Shown: piece by piece, positions 53,266 through 62,346 of the stretch
How the letters are laid out: each line of letters begins with the position of its first letter
Numbering within the stretch: position 1 is the stretch's first letter
Assembly (NCBI GenBank): GCA_963556065.3
Contig: CAUVYH020000019.1
Coordinates: 42,671 to 106,670, forward strand
Length of the DNA: 64,000 nt
Origin: JBAXTE01 sp963556065
GTDB lineage: Bacteria; Bacteroidota; Bacteroidia; Bacteroidales; WCHB1-69
Direction of reading: 5' to 3'
Position numbers and translations under genes: made by a program
The notes under the pieces: generated by a model
Told to the model about the DNA's origin: nothing
Databases searched by the model: none
Seen by the model: the letters and a program-made list of their open reading frames with translations, nothing else

Positions 53266-54270
53266 ATGAAATCTATAAAAAAAATATTAATCATTCGTTT
53301 TAGTTCTATTGGCGATATCGTATTGACGACTCCTGTTGTACGTTGTCTTAAAAAATGCTACCCTGATGCAGAGCTCCATTATATTACAAAAAAAAACTTT
53401 GCTTCAATACTGGAACAAAATCCCTATATTACCAAGATTCACTTATTTAACGGAGCCTTTAAAAAGTCAGCGGATGTTTTAAAGGCTGAAAACTTCGACT
53501 TTATTGTAGATTTACATCACAATTTACGCTCACAACGGTTTCTCTTATATTTACAAAGGCCGTCCTCGTCTTTTAAAAAATTAAATATTAGGAAATGGCT
53601 TTTGATAAAGACAAAAATAAACCTGATGCCCAAGATTAATGTTGTGGATCGATATTTTAGGGCGGTTTCCTCGCTGAATGTGAAAAACGATTTATTGGGA
53701 GCCGATTTCTTTATTAATCCCAACATCGAATTGCCTGAGGATATTGAACAATTTCTTCACCGTTCTCATGTTGTTACACTGGCTGTTGGAAGTAAACATG
53801 CCACAAAGCAATTGCCGGTGGAGAAAATCAGAGAACTCCTGCGATTGACGACCTTTTCGGTTTTGCTGTTAGGAGCTTCAGAGGATGTATCGAAAGCCGA
53901 CGAAGTAATTCCTGATTTCGAAGATCGGGTCCTTTCTGCTTGTGGAAGACTGTCGCTACAACAATCGGCGTTGGCTCTTTCAAAAAGCAAAGCCTTAATA
54001 ACCGGAGACACTGGGATGATGCATATTGCGGCAGCATTGAATATTCATATTTTTTCATTGTGGGGAAACACGGTGCCGGCATTTGGAATGTATCCTTATT
54101 GTCCTAAAGACCAATCTCTTGCAGATGTTTTTCAGGTGTCTAATCTATCATGTCGCCCTTGTAGTAAACTTGGTTATAAAAAATGTCCGAAAGGTCATTT
54201 TAAGTGTATGCTCAATCAGGATATGACTACAATTGCCCATAAGATCTCCGTTTTTTTACTGAAATCATAA
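53266..54270 (+). CDS. Glycosyltransferase family 9 (heptosyltransferase-like)
   Basis: 334 residues. Opens with KKILIIRFSSIGDIVLTTPV, the GT9 signature; the C-terminal half has SALALSKSKALITGDTGMMHIAAAL and LSCRPCSKLGYKKCPKGHFKCM split, where the cysteine-rich CRPC...C...C block is typical. GT9 enzymes add heptose to lipopolysaccharide inner core. The donor could differ. The frame opens with TTG at 53260; I use the ATG at 53266. Confidence 0.9.
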   Translation: MKSIKKILIIRFSSIGDIVLTTPVVRCLKKCYPDAELHYITKKNFASILEQNPYITKIHLFNGAFKKSADVLKAENFDFIVDLHHNLRSQRFLLYLQRPSSSFKKLNIRKWLLIKTKINLMPKINVVDRYFRAVSSLNVKNDLLGADFFINPNIELPEDIEQFLHRSHVVTLAVGSKHATKQLPVEKIRELLRLTTFSVLLLGASEDVSKADEVIPDFEDRVLSACGRLSLQQSALALSKSKALITGDTGMMHIAAALNIHIFSLWGNTVPAFGMYPYCPKDQSLADVFQVSNLSCRPCSKLGYKKCPKGHFKCMLNQDMTTIAHKISVFLLKS

Positions 54271-54311
54271 TCATCCTATTAAAATATTCGTTTTATTGGT
54301 CGATTTGTGTT

Positions 54312-54319
54312 AAATTTGC
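54312..54319 (+). promoter_or_regulatory. -7 box TAAATTTG of the glycine-lipid operon
   Basis: Perfect TAnnTTTG match, 57 bp before the glsA-like ATG. Confidence 0.5.
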
Positions 54320-54376
54320 AAAACGAACATCTTTTCTTTTCAGATGTTTTCATAAATAATATAATTTGCTGACAAT

Positions 54377-55219
54377 ATGGATATAACAATCAATTCAAAC
54401 AACGATAACAATGTTATTCAGATAGATGTTGAAGGTTTGATTAGAGCCAAAAATCCAAAATTGTTGAAATTGATACCACGCTTTATTCTGAGTTATTTGA
54501 AACGGATAATCCATCAAAATGAGATAAATGACTTTTTGAGAAAGAATAATGAAGTTTACAATGTGGAATTTGCCAACAATATTCTTGAAATGTTTAATAC
54601 CAAGATTAAAATTGTCGGAGAAGAAAATATTCCCCGCGATGGTAATCCGATTATTGTTTCAAATCATCCGTTAGGCGGTCTTGATGGTATTGCATTAATA
54701 AGCACTATCGGAAAATATCGAAGCGATATTGTTTTCCCTGTAAACGATCTCTTACTGTATTTAAGAAATCTAAACGGTATTTTTTTGCCCATCAATAAAC
54801 ACGGAAGAAACTCTTCCGAAGCAGTAAGGGAATTTGATAATGCCTTTGCCTCCAAGGATAATGCACTCCTTTATTTCCCCGCGGGCTTGTGCTCGCGTAA
54901 GATTAAGGGGAAAATCGTAGATTTGGAATGGAAGAAGACCGTAATTACTAAAGCAAAAAAATATCAACGTGAAATTATACCTGTACATTTTGAAGGTCGA
55001 AATCGTAACTTTTTCTATAACTTAGCCAATATCCGCAAGTTCCTGAGAATAAAAGCGAACATCGAAATGCTTTATCTTCCGGATGAAATGTATCATCAAT
55101 ACAACAAAACTTTTACAATCTCTTTTGGGAAACCTATTCCCGTATCTACTTTTACCCGTGAAAAGACCGATATGGAATGGGCAAAATGGCTTAAAGAAGA
55201 AGTGTATAAGCTCAAATAA
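54377..55219 (+). CDS. glsA: PlsC-type O-acyltransferase, glsA-like
   Basis: 280 residues. Acyltransferase motifs SNHPLGGLDGIALI (about 94-107), FLPINKHGRNS (about 136-146) and a YFPAGLCSRK (about 166-175) are as in the PlsC/OlsA family. In Bacteroides, glsB and glsA make glycine lipids: GlsB N-acylates glycine, GlsA adds a second fatty acid by O-acylation. The next gene is an OlsB/GlsB-type N-acyltransferase, which supports that assignment over a general phospholipid role. Not proven from sequence alone. Confidence 0.82.
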   Translation: MDITINSNNDNNVIQIDVEGLIRAKNPKLLKLIPRFILSYLKRIIHQNEINDFLRKNNEVYNVEFANNILEMFNTKIKIVGEENIPRDGNPIIVSNHPLGGLDGIALISTIGKYRSDIVFPVNDLLLYLRNLNGIFLPINKHGRNSSEAVREFDNAFASKDNALLYFPAGLCSRKIKGKIVDLEWKKTVITKAKKYQREIIPVHFEGRNRNFFYNLANIRKFLRIKANIEMLYLPDEMYHQYNKTFTISFGKPIPVSTFTREKTDMEWAKWLKEEVYKLK

Positions 55220-55289
55220 TAATAGATATCAATAAAACGGTCGGTTTTTTTACGCAAGAGAACTGTAAGGAATTTTAAATACGAACAAA

Positions 55290-56204
55290 ATGAAACCTAT
55301 AATTGAACCCATATCTCGTGAGATACTAGAAAAAGAGCTGTCGCAAGAATTCTTTGTGCGTAAAACGAATAACAGTAATAACGAAATATACATAATAAAT
55401 GCTCATAATGCACCGAATGTAATGCTCGAATTGGGAAGAACCCGCGAACTCACATTCAGAAACGCAGGAGGTGGAACAGGAAAAGAAGTGGATATTGATG
55501 AGTATGATACAGCTGAAGTCCCTTTCGAGCAATTGCTGGTTTGGAATCCCGAGGATCGTGAAATTATTGGTGCGTATCGATATCTTTTAGGAAGTAAAAT
55601 GGCTTTTGGCAAAGACGGTCAACCATTGAGTCCAACCGCTCATTTATTCAAATTCAGCCCGAAATTTATTCAGGAATACCTTCCTTATACCATAGAGTTG
55701 GGCCGGTCGTTTGTACAAACCAAGTATCAGCCTTCGGTAAATCCTCGAAAGGGACTTTTTGCTCTCGATAACATTTGGGATGGATTAGGAGCCGTATTGG
55801 TTTTAAACCCTGAAATGAAGCACTTTTTTGGCAAAATGACCATGTATAATTCTTATCCCCGCGAAGCCCGGGATATGATTTTATTTGTGTTGAAAAAACA
55901 TTTTGGCGACACCGAGAATCTAGTTTATCCGTTGTTGCCTCAGCATATTCACACTCCTTTTGAAAAGCTCGATCAAATCTTTACCGGAGCAACCTTTGTG
56001 GAAGATTTCAAGATATTGAACTTCAACGTTCGGTTGCTGAACGTTAATATTCCGCCATTAATCAACATTTACATGGGGCTTACTGCGACAATGAAATGTT
56101 TCGGCACTTCGGCAAACATAGATTTCGGCCCGGTAGAAGAAACCGGAATTATGGTTACTGTGGCCGATATTTATGATACAAAAAAGGAGCGGCATATTAA
56201 TTAA
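55290..56204 (+). CDS. glsB: GNAT-type N-acyltransferase, glsB-like
   Basis: 304 residues. Belongs to the OlsB/hemolysin-like GNAT group: EIYIINAHNAPNVMLELGRTRELTFR split (about 31-56), GAYRYLLGSKM (about 95-105) and ELGRSFVQTKYQP (about 137-149) are recognisable. By comparison with Bacteroides glsB it would transfer an acyl chain from acyl-ACP to glycine. It follows the glsA-like gene by 70 bp, on the same strand. EngB follows 19 bp after its stop. Confidence 0.85.
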   Translation: MKPIIEPISREILEKELSQEFFVRKTNNSNNEIYIINAHNAPNVMLELGRTRELTFRNAGGGTGKEVDIDEYDTAEVPFEQLLVWNPEDREIIGAYRYLLGSKMAFGKDGQPLSPTAHLFKFSPKFIQEYLPYTIELGRSFVQTKYQPSVNPRKGLFALDNIWDGLGAVLVLNPEMKHFFGKMTMYNSYPREARDMILFVLKKHFGDTENLVYPLLPQHIHTPFEKLDQIFTGATFVEDFKILNFNVRLLNVNIPPLINIYMGLTATMKCFGTSANIDFGPVEETGIMVTVADIYDTKKERHIN

Positions 56205-56223
56205 TTCATTCACAAGTAAATTT

Positions 56224-56832
56224 ATGATAATTACCGAAGCGGAGTTTTTACAAAGTAATACCAACTATAAAAAATGCCCTGAGGCAATCTTGCCGGAATA
56301 TGCTTTTATTGGTAGATCAAATGTGGGAAAATCTTCGCTTATCAACATGTTGGTCAGCCAAAAGGGGCTGGCATTAACCTCCTCCCGGCCGGGGAAGACA
56401 CAGCTTATCAACCACTTTATAGTTAACAAGCGTTGGTATTTGGTCGATTTGCCGGGTTTTGGATATGCAAAAGTTTCCAAAATCAACCGGGAAAAATGGG
56501 CGAAAATGATTTACGATTATCTAGAGTTTCGCGAAAATCTAATGGTCGTATTTTTACTCATCGATTCCCGAATTCCACCTCAACAAATCGACCTCGATTT
56601 TATCAACAAACTTGCGACAATGGGTCTTCCGTTTGTGATTGTTTTTACCAAAACAGACAAGGTCTCCAATAATATTGTAAACAATACCATGTTTGAATAT
56701 AAGAAGATATTGTCGGAAAGTTGGGAATCTCTTCCTCAGATGTTTATCACCTCCGCCGAGAAGAAAATCGGAAGGGAAGAAATTCTTGATTACATTGATT
56801 CTTGTAACAAACTCTACAATAAAAATTCGTAA
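56224..56832 (+). CDS. engB: Ribosome biogenesis GTPase EngB (YihA)
   Basis: 202 residues, the usual single-domain length. GTP-binding motifs GRSNVGKSSLIN (about 30-41), DLPGFGYAKV (about 75-84) and TKTDK (about 142-146). EngB is needed for 50S subunit maturation. ATG at 56224 is chosen over the longer frame from 56173. A helical TetR-like gene follows 21 bp downstream. Confidence 0.95.
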   Translation: MIITEAEFLQSNTNYKKCPEAILPEYAFIGRSNVGKSSLINMLVSQKGLALTSSRPGKTQLINHFIVNKRWYLVDLPGFGYAKVSKINREKWAKMIYDYLEFRENLMVVFLLIDSRIPPQQIDLDFINKLATMGLPFVIVFTKTDKVSNNIVNNTMFEYKKILSESWESLPQMFITSAEKKIGREEILDYIDSCNKLYNKNS

Positions 56833-56853
56833 GATCTTAAAAATCCATCTTTT

Positions 56854-57417
56854 ATGGAAGCAAAACAGGTTTTAATCGAAAAGGCAGCAGCTTTATTAGG
56901 CAAAAATCCTACAACTTTGCTTACCGAAGCGGCATTGATTGTTAACGAAGAGGAGCGTGTGATGTTCAATCTTTTCTTTTCGGACTTTAATAGCTTATTG
57001 CTGGAGCTTCTAAACTATATTAAACCGTACGTTGTGGCCGATATCGAAAAGCATCTGCTACCGATCAAGGTTAAACCACTCCATCGCATTCAAAACCTGT
57101 ATCAATATTATATTGATGAATTTGTAAACGAAACCCCCAATATTTATACGTCTGCACATATCAATGTAATCGGTTACTCCGGAAACCAAGAGGTAAAAAT
57201 AGCGGCCAATGAGCTGAACCTATTGTTTAAAAATGCACAAATCAACTGTATTAATGATGCCCGCAGACAAAAGAAAATTGAATTGACCGAGAGTTCTTCC
57301 ATTGTTGATTTTATCTTGTTATCGTGGGAAGGAGCGTTATATCAGCAACGAAACGTAGGCTCCATCAAATCGCTGTTTATTTTTAAGAACTTGCTAACAC
57401 AGCTTTTGGGTTTGTAA
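56854..57417 (+). CDS. TetR-like protein with degenerate DNA-binding region
   Basis: 187 residues, all-helical. The C-terminal part (about 100-187, ending SIVDFILLSWEGALYQQRN and FKNLLTQLLGL) has the shape of a TetR ligand/dimer domain. The N-terminal 50 residues resemble a TetR helix-turn-helix in length and hydrophobic pattern (VLIEKAAALLGKNPTTLLTEA, RVMFNLFFSDFNSLLLEL), but the usual GVSKGTxYxHF core is not conserved. It may not bind DNA, or may bind unusual sites. It lies between engB and lnt with short gaps. Confidence 0.6.
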   Translation: MEAKQVLIEKAAALLGKNPTTLLTEAALIVNEEERVMFNLFFSDFNSLLLELLNYIKPYVVADIEKHLLPIKVKPLHRIQNLYQYYIDEFVNETPNIYTSAHINVIGYSGNQEVKIAANELNLLFKNAQINCINDARRQKKIELTESSSIVDFILLSWEGALYQQRNVGSIKSLFIFKNLLTQLLGL

Positions 57418-57428
57418 TTCGGTCGTTT

Positions 57429-58991
57429 ATGAACAAACTTAATCCCTATTTATTCGCAATCATTTCCGGCGTATTATTTTCGCTTTCGTGGCCCACTTAT
57501 GGGTTTGCCCCCTTGTTGTTTATCGCATTCATTCCCTTGTTATTTATCGTTGAGAACACTTCAAAATGCTCGCTATTTGTGATATTTAGAAGTTGTCTGT
57601 TGGCATTTTTAATTTGGAACATTACGGCCACTTGGTGGATTTGTAAATATCACCTGATGGGTGGCAGCATGGTAATTCTGTTAAATTCTTTGGGCATGTC
57701 TGCTGTAATGACACTTTTCGCACTGCTGAAGCAGAAAAAAGTAGTAGGAAAGGGCGGTTTTCTAGCGTTTATCAGCCTCTGGCTCTCATGGGAATGGATC
57801 CATCAATACTGGGATTTATCGTGGCCCTGGTTGAATCTTGGGAATGGATTCGCCACAATACCACAACTCGTTCAGTGGTACGAATTTACCGGAGTTTTTG
57901 GCGGAACTTTTTGGATATTGATCATCAATGTGCTTTGCTATCAGCTACTGACGTTGACGTTGAAAAAAGAATTTCACCGACCTTTTGTGGTATTGGGCCT
58001 TATCACTTTTGTGGCAATTTTGGGCCCGATGATGTATTCTTGGACCCGATACGATCAGGTTATGCCGACCAAAGACTTTGTGAATGTGCTGGTGATTCAG
58101 CAAAACACCGATACAAAAACAGAACAAAATCAAGTTCATGCCGAGATTGTTCAACAGCGCATATCCAGACTTATCAACGCAAACATAGATTCTACCGTTG
58201 ATTTGGTCGTAATCCCGGAATCGGCCATAATTGTTCCTGTTTGTGAGGATAGTTTGGAAACGAATAGAGACTTGAATATGCTTAAGACCATTCGGCGACA
58301 TTATCCGAAAAGTGCCATCCTTGTCGGTGCCGATTCTTACCAGTGGCTCGAAGGGGATTTGCATCAAAAAGAAAAGTATAACTCTTCGTTTTTTATCGAC
58401 AAGACCAATCAAATCGGCGTTTATCACAAATCGAAGTTGGTTCCGGGTGTGGAGAGGTATCCGTTTTCGTGGATTACCGTTCCGTTGTATCGATGGATAG
58501 AAGGGGCTGATTTTGACTCTAAATTTGCCCCCGATACCCTAATTAAAACCTTTACTTTACAAGAAAAGAAAGTTCCTTTTACCGTAACTATTTGTTACGA
58601 ATCGGTATATGGCAATTATTTGGCTCAACATATCCGAAAAGGATCAGATTTTATTGCGATGATTACTAACGATGGTTGGTGGGGAAACAGCGATGGCTAC
58701 CGGCAACATCTGGCATATACACAACTACGATCTATTGAAACCCAACGCACTATTGTCCGCGCGGCCAACACCGGAATATCGGCTATTATTGCCCCTAACG
58801 GAAGGATTACAAAACAAACGGAATGGGGTAAACAAGAAACCATTTATGCACATATTCCGTTGAATAATCGTCAAACTTTTTATGTTAAAAATGGAGATTA
58901 TATCTTGCGTATTGCTAATTTTGCATCTCTTGTATTTCTTGTTTTACTTGTTTTAAAGTTGTTTTTAAAGAAAAAAGAATCAGAATTATGA
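57429..58991 (+). CDS. lnt: Apolipoprotein N-acyltransferase
   Basis: 520 residues. About six N-terminal membrane segments precede a nitrilase domain (about 215-480). The Glu-Lys-Cys triad is visible: IPESAI (Glu about 258), HKSKLVPGVERYP (Lys) and TICYES (Cys about 386). Adds the third acyl chain to lipoproteins at the outer face of the inner membrane, fitting the many lipoproteins of this phylum. Its stop overlaps the start of the phospholipase D gene by 4 bases (ATGA type). Confidence 0.94.
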   Translation: MNKLNPYLFAIISGVLFSLSWPTYGFAPLLFIAFIPLLFIVENTSKCSLFVIFRSCLLAFLIWNITATWWICKYHLMGGSMVILLNSLGMSAVMTLFALLKQKKVVGKGGFLAFISLWLSWEWIHQYWDLSWPWLNLGNGFATIPQLVQWYEFTGVFGGTFWILIINVLCYQLLTLTLKKEFHRPFVVLGLITFVAILGPMMYSWTRYDQVMPTKDFVNVLVIQQNTDTKTEQNQVHAEIVQQRISRLINANIDSTVDLVVIPESAIIVPVCEDSLETNRDLNMLKTIRRHYPKSAILVGADSYQWLEGDLHQKEKYNSSFFIDKTNQIGVYHKSKLVPGVERYPFSWITVPLYRWIEGADFDSKFAPDTLIKTFTLQEKKVPFTVTICYESVYGNYLAQHIRKGSDFIAMITNDGWWGNSDGYRQHLAYTQLRSIETQRTIVRAANTGISAIIAPNGRITKQTEWGKQETIYAHIPLNNRQTFYVKNGDYILRIANFASLVFLVLLVLKLFLKKKESEL

Positions 58992-60082
58992 AATCCGAGC
59001 AAAATGTAAAAGTAATCGATGACGTGCCTCCAAAACTGTTTTCCACTCCTGCAGAATGGTTTGATGCCTTGTACGAAGATATCAAACGGGCAAAGATTAT
59101 GATTTATATTGAAATATACCGGATCAATAATGATTCTGTGGGAAGGAAGATCGTTCGTTTGCTGGGTGAAAAGTGTAAACAAGGCGTTGATGTGAAAGTA
59201 TTGGTGGATTCTTGGGGTACAAAAAACGATACCGAACTTTTTAAAGCCATCACTAATAATCGTGGAGAGGTGAGATTTTTTGATAAAATTAAACTGAGTT
59301 TTGATTTTATCTCTAAAAATCACCAGCGAAATCATAGAAAAATTATTATTATCGATCAGAATATTTTACATTTCGGCTCTGCAAACATAACCGAATATTC
59401 TAAAACATGGAGGGAATCCATTTTGCGGATTGAAGGATCCATTGCACAAACCTTTAAAAAGATACTTCTCGATAATTGGCGTATTGCTTCGCTTGAATTT
59501 TATAAGAAAAGAAAATACTTAAAAACCATTAGAATTTCCAGCTTTGAAATTATCAGGGATATTCCTTCGATTTACAGCCAGAAAATTAAAAAACAATTTG
59601 AACGGGATATTCGAAAGGCGAAGAAATCCATAGCCATTGTCACCCCCTATTTTTTGCCGGGGCACAAACTTCGACGGCTCCTTATTTTGGCGGCAAAGAG
59701 AGGTGTTGAAGTGTCAATTTATATTCCGCAACAATCTGATGTGCGATTGGTGGACTATATACGTGACAAGTATCTTGGATTTTTGTCTTCAAAAAACATT
59801 CGGATTCTGTTGTTTCAACCCGATAATTTACATGCCAAGCTTTTGCTGATCGATCATGAATATTTTTCCATCGGATCTTCAAACTTTGATTATCGATCGT
59901 TTCGGTATATGCACGAAATTATGTTGTTTGGCAAATATCCTGAAATCGAAGCACTAATTTCAACTTATATCGAAAACCTGAAGCAAGATTGTCTTGCTTT
60001 CGACTTCGATCAATGGAAAAACCGCCCTGTTCTTCATAAAATATGGGGTTGGTTGTTAGGCCCTTTCAGACATTTGTTATAA
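58988..60082 (+). CDS. Phospholipase D-type enzyme, cardiolipin synthase-like
   Basis: 364 residues with two HKD motifs: HRKIIIID with GSANI (about 114-130) and HAKLLLID with GSSNFDYRS (about 281-303). No N-terminal membrane segment, so it is the ClsB/short type rather than ClsA. Probably condenses phosphatidylglycerol to cardiolipin or acts on other phospholipids. It overlaps lnt by 4 bases, so translation may be coupled; a hairpin with a T-run follows (60095-60120). Confidence 0.87.
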   Translation: MKSEQNVKVIDDVPPKLFSTPAEWFDALYEDIKRAKIMIYIEIYRINNDSVGRKIVRLLGEKCKQGVDVKVLVDSWGTKNDTELFKAITNNRGEVRFFDKIKLSFDFISKNHQRNHRKIIIIDQNILHFGSANITEYSKTWRESILRIEGSIAQTFKKILLDNWRIASLEFYKKRKYLKTIRISSFEIIRDIPSIYSQKIKKQFERDIRKAKKSIAIVTPYFLPGHKLRRLLILAAKRGVEVSIYIPQQSDVRLVDYIRDKYLGFLSSKNIRILLFQPDNLHAKLLLIDHEYFSIGSSNFDYRSFRYMHEIMLFGKYPEIEALISTYIENLKQDCLAFDFDQWKNRPVLHKIWGWLLGPFRHLL

Positions 60083-60094
60083 TCCTGCTAAATG

Positions 60095-60120
60095 CATGCA
60101 GTAAAAAATGCATGATTTTT
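60095..60120 (+). terminator. Rho-independent-type terminator after the lipid operon
   Basis: CATGCA and TGCATG arms (6 bp) with an 8-nt loop, followed by ATTTTT, 13 bp after the phospholipase D stop. Confidence 0.5.
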
Positions 60121-60164
60121 CAACTTGTTCCCAATTCAACTTGAAAAAAACAGACAGAACCGTT

Positions 60165-60860
60165 CTAATCCTGATTGATGATGAGGCTTTCGGTTTCGGT
60201 TTTTCCTCCCTGAATCAGTTTTACGATATATTTTCCTTTTTTCAGTTGCCCCAAATCGATCTGGCGAACAAAATATCCTTCCGTCGGCTCAATTTGTTCT
60301 GAAAATGCAGCTTCTCCCTTCTGGTTTTCCACACTAATAATGGAAGGAAATAACGGGGAGAGCTTAAATGTAATGCTAACTTTGTTTATTTCAGGCAATA
60401 CCGCAACTTTAAAAGCCGAAACGCGATGGGCATCTTCTTCTTCTTTGTTGAAATTTTGACGACGGATTCCTTGTTTTTGTTCTATTGCAGGATTGTGAAA
60501 AAAGAGGTTGCTATCTTGTGGAAATTGGGGTAACATAAACCGATTCAGCAAGGAATCGTTCATAAATGGATTCTGAAAAATAGAAGACAACGGATCATTA
60601 AAATTACCGAAATCATTAAAAAATCGATCTGCGTCGATATCTCCAAAGCTGAACTTAAACATCCCGTTTTGCATTGGAATAGAATCACTCAACTGAGCAT
60701 TAGGGTCATCGGATTCTATGTTTTTTTCTGTAACCGTAGTGTCTCCGTTTTGAATTACAATAGACTTAAATGTCATCCGCTGCTTGCCGCTTTGAGTTTG
60801 AGCAAAAATCATCGTTGAAAAACAAAAGAGCAAAAGCATTGATAAAATTATTTTTTTCAT
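60165..60860 (-). CDS. Secreted protein with T9SS-like C-terminal strand region
   Basis: 231 residues. Signal peptide at about 1-20 (FSTMIFAQ). The middle has Asp/Asn/Phe-rich segments (FFNDFGNFNDPLSSIF). The last 90 residues (VSITFKLSPLFPSIISVEN, GYFVRQIDL, KGKYIVKLIQGG) resemble a T9SS type A-like beta domain but lack the full motif. Probably exported and envelope-located. No named family. Confidence 0.7.
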   Translation of the reverse strand: MKKIILSMLLLFCFSTMIFAQTQSGKQRMTFKSIVIQNGDTTVTEKNIESDDPNAQLSDSIPMQNGMFKFSFGDIDADRFFNDFGNFNDPLSSIFQNPFMNDSLLNRFMLPQFPQDSNLFFHNPAIEQKQGIRRQNFNKEEEDAHRVSAFKVAVLPEINKVSITFKLSPLFPSIISVENQKGEAAFSEQIEPTEGYFVRQIDLGQLKKGKYIVKLIQGGKTETESLIINQD

Positions 60861-60906
60861 GTGTTTGATCTATTATTTAAATTGAACATGTTTATAAAAA
60901 TCGACA

Positions 60907-60914
60907 CAAAAATA
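60907..60914 (-). promoter_or_regulatory. -7 box TATTTTTG of the secreted protein gene
   Basis: Perfect TAnnTTTG match on the minus strand, 46 bp before the ATG at 60860. Confidence 0.45.
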
Positions 60915-61157
60915 ATAGAACTCCGAGCAGATTGGATGTTAATATGATTTAAAACGTATTAAAAAATGTAAAAAGGAGTTCTGCATTTGCAAAGCCCGAA
61001 AAAGAAAACGAAGCCTGAAAGTCATAGCACAGAAGGAAAGGCCATAAAGTTTGAACGATGAATGAAAACAACAAAAGATTGTCAGAGAACAGTTTCGTTA
61101 TCACCCAATGCTTGAGCAAGGCCAAAAGCAGAAGAAACGTTGTTGAAAGATACCATC

Positions 61158-61778
61158 TTATTTTCTTCCAAAATCAGCAGGAATTTCGCCCCATTTTTCA
61201 GTCGGCCATTTTAAAATTTTATTTTTATACGTGTTGGTTTGCAACCAGTTAACCGCACGTTCAATCACTTCAAAGAGAATTTTATTTTGCTCGCTTATGG
61301 CGTGTTTTGTTTTACATTTTTTATCGCGAACCCAGGCGATGGCGGTGATGGAATCGGAATAGATCGGAATGTCGCAATTGCAATTTTTCAGGTAGGCTAA
61401 AGCATGAACGATGGCTAAAAATTCCCCGATGTTGTTCGTTCCGTCGGGATAAGGCCCTTGTTTAAAAAGCTCTTTGCGAGAATCGGTGATTACCCCGCGG
61501 TATTCCATTGGGCCGGGAACGCCGGCACAAGCGGCATCCACACAAATACTCGGGATAATGGGTTGGGCGCTCTGCGAAAGTATCGGATTAACGGTTTTGC
61601 CGATGTGCTTAGAAAAAGGTTCTTTGAAAGCAAGTTCTGCATCATCAAGTATTTCAAACGATTTATAGCGAGCCCCTTCGTATCCTATTATTTGCTTTTG
61701 ACAGGCCTCCCAACTATCATAAACTCCAGGTTTAAATCCCTGCCAAACCACATAATATTTTTGCTTTTTCTTCGACAT
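61158..61778 (-). CDS. Viroplasmin-RNase H fusion protein
   Basis: 206 residues. N-terminal viroplasmin-like domain (about 1-48, YYVVWQGFKPGVYDSWEAC) followed by an RNase H1 domain (about 75-206). Acidic catalytic residues are in CVDAACAG, NIGEFLAIVHAL, IYSDSITA and a terminal Asp (GEIPADFGRK). It degrades RNA in RNA-DNA hybrids. The longer frame (to 61817) includes 13 extra residues; MSKKK at 61778 is the more usual start. Confidence 0.93.
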   Translation of the reverse strand: MSKKKQKYYVVWQGFKPGVYDSWEACQKQIIGYEGARYKSFEILDDAELAFKEPFSKHIGKTVNPILSQSAQPIIPSICVDAACAGVPGPMEYRGVITDSRKELFKQGPYPDGTNNIGEFLAIVHALAYLKNCNCDIPIYSDSITAIAWVRDKKCKTKHAISEQNKILFEVIERAVNWLQTNTYKNKILKWPTEKWGEIPADFGRK

Positions 61779-61803
61779 ATAGCTTCTGTATTCTGAACTT
61801 GTT

Positions 61804-61811
61804 GTATTTTT
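61804..61811 (+). promoter_or_regulatory. -7 box TATTTTTG of gldH
   Basis: Perfect TAnnTTTG match, 63 bp before the gldH ATG. Confidence 0.45.
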
Positions 61812-61874
61812 GTGCAAATATAGATAGTTTTATTTCATTAAACCTTTTAACACTAAACTTTATTAAAAAAGCAG

Positions 61875-62342
61875 ATGAACAAAATATTAAAATTAAATGT
61901 CGCTATTTTTCTGATAGTGCTATTAAATTCATGTGGTGAAAAAGTCGTTTTTAAAACCGACATCAATCAACCGAACCAAGTATGGAACATTTATAAGCCT
62001 GCGGTTTTTGACGTAGATATTCAGGATACTTCAAAAACGTATAAGATAAGTGTAGCGTTGAAGCTTAACCACCGAATGCAAGAACGTTTTATTCCCATTG
62101 ATATTCAAATACTTTCTCCAAATGGCGAAAGCAGGGCTGCCGCGGATTATCTGATAATGGATAGTGCCCTTACCGTGGGCGAATTTTCGGAATTTGTGAT
62201 ACAATCTAACAAACACTTCAATAGTCCGGGTAAGTATCATTTTTCGATTACTCAAAGAACCGCAAAATATGATTTGGAAGGTATTGAATCTATCGGATTA
62301 CGGGTAAAAACCACAAAGCTTAAAAAGATCACCGAAGAATAG
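61875..62342 (+). CDS. gldH: Gliding motility lipoprotein GldH
   Basis: 155 residues. Lipoprotein signal with LLNSCGE (Cys20). The mature part is a single beta-rich domain (VWNIYKPAVFDVDIQD, YKISVALKLNHRMQ, KYHFSITQRTAKYDLEGIESIGLRV split), matching GldH. GldH is needed for gliding in Flavobacterium, but homologues occur in non-gliding T9SS bacteria. Consistent with the T9SS genes at 25.9-37.6 kb. uvrC starts 4 bp downstream, so they may be cotranscribed. Confidence 0.88.
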   Translation: MNKILKLNVAIFLIVLLNSCGEKVVFKTDINQPNQVWNIYKPAVFDVDIQDTSKTYKISVALKLNHRMQERFIPIDIQILSPNGESRAAADYLIMDSALTVGEFSEFVIQSNKHFNSPGKYHFSITQRTAKYDLEGIESIGLRVKTTKLKKITEE

Positions 62343-62346
62343 CCAG

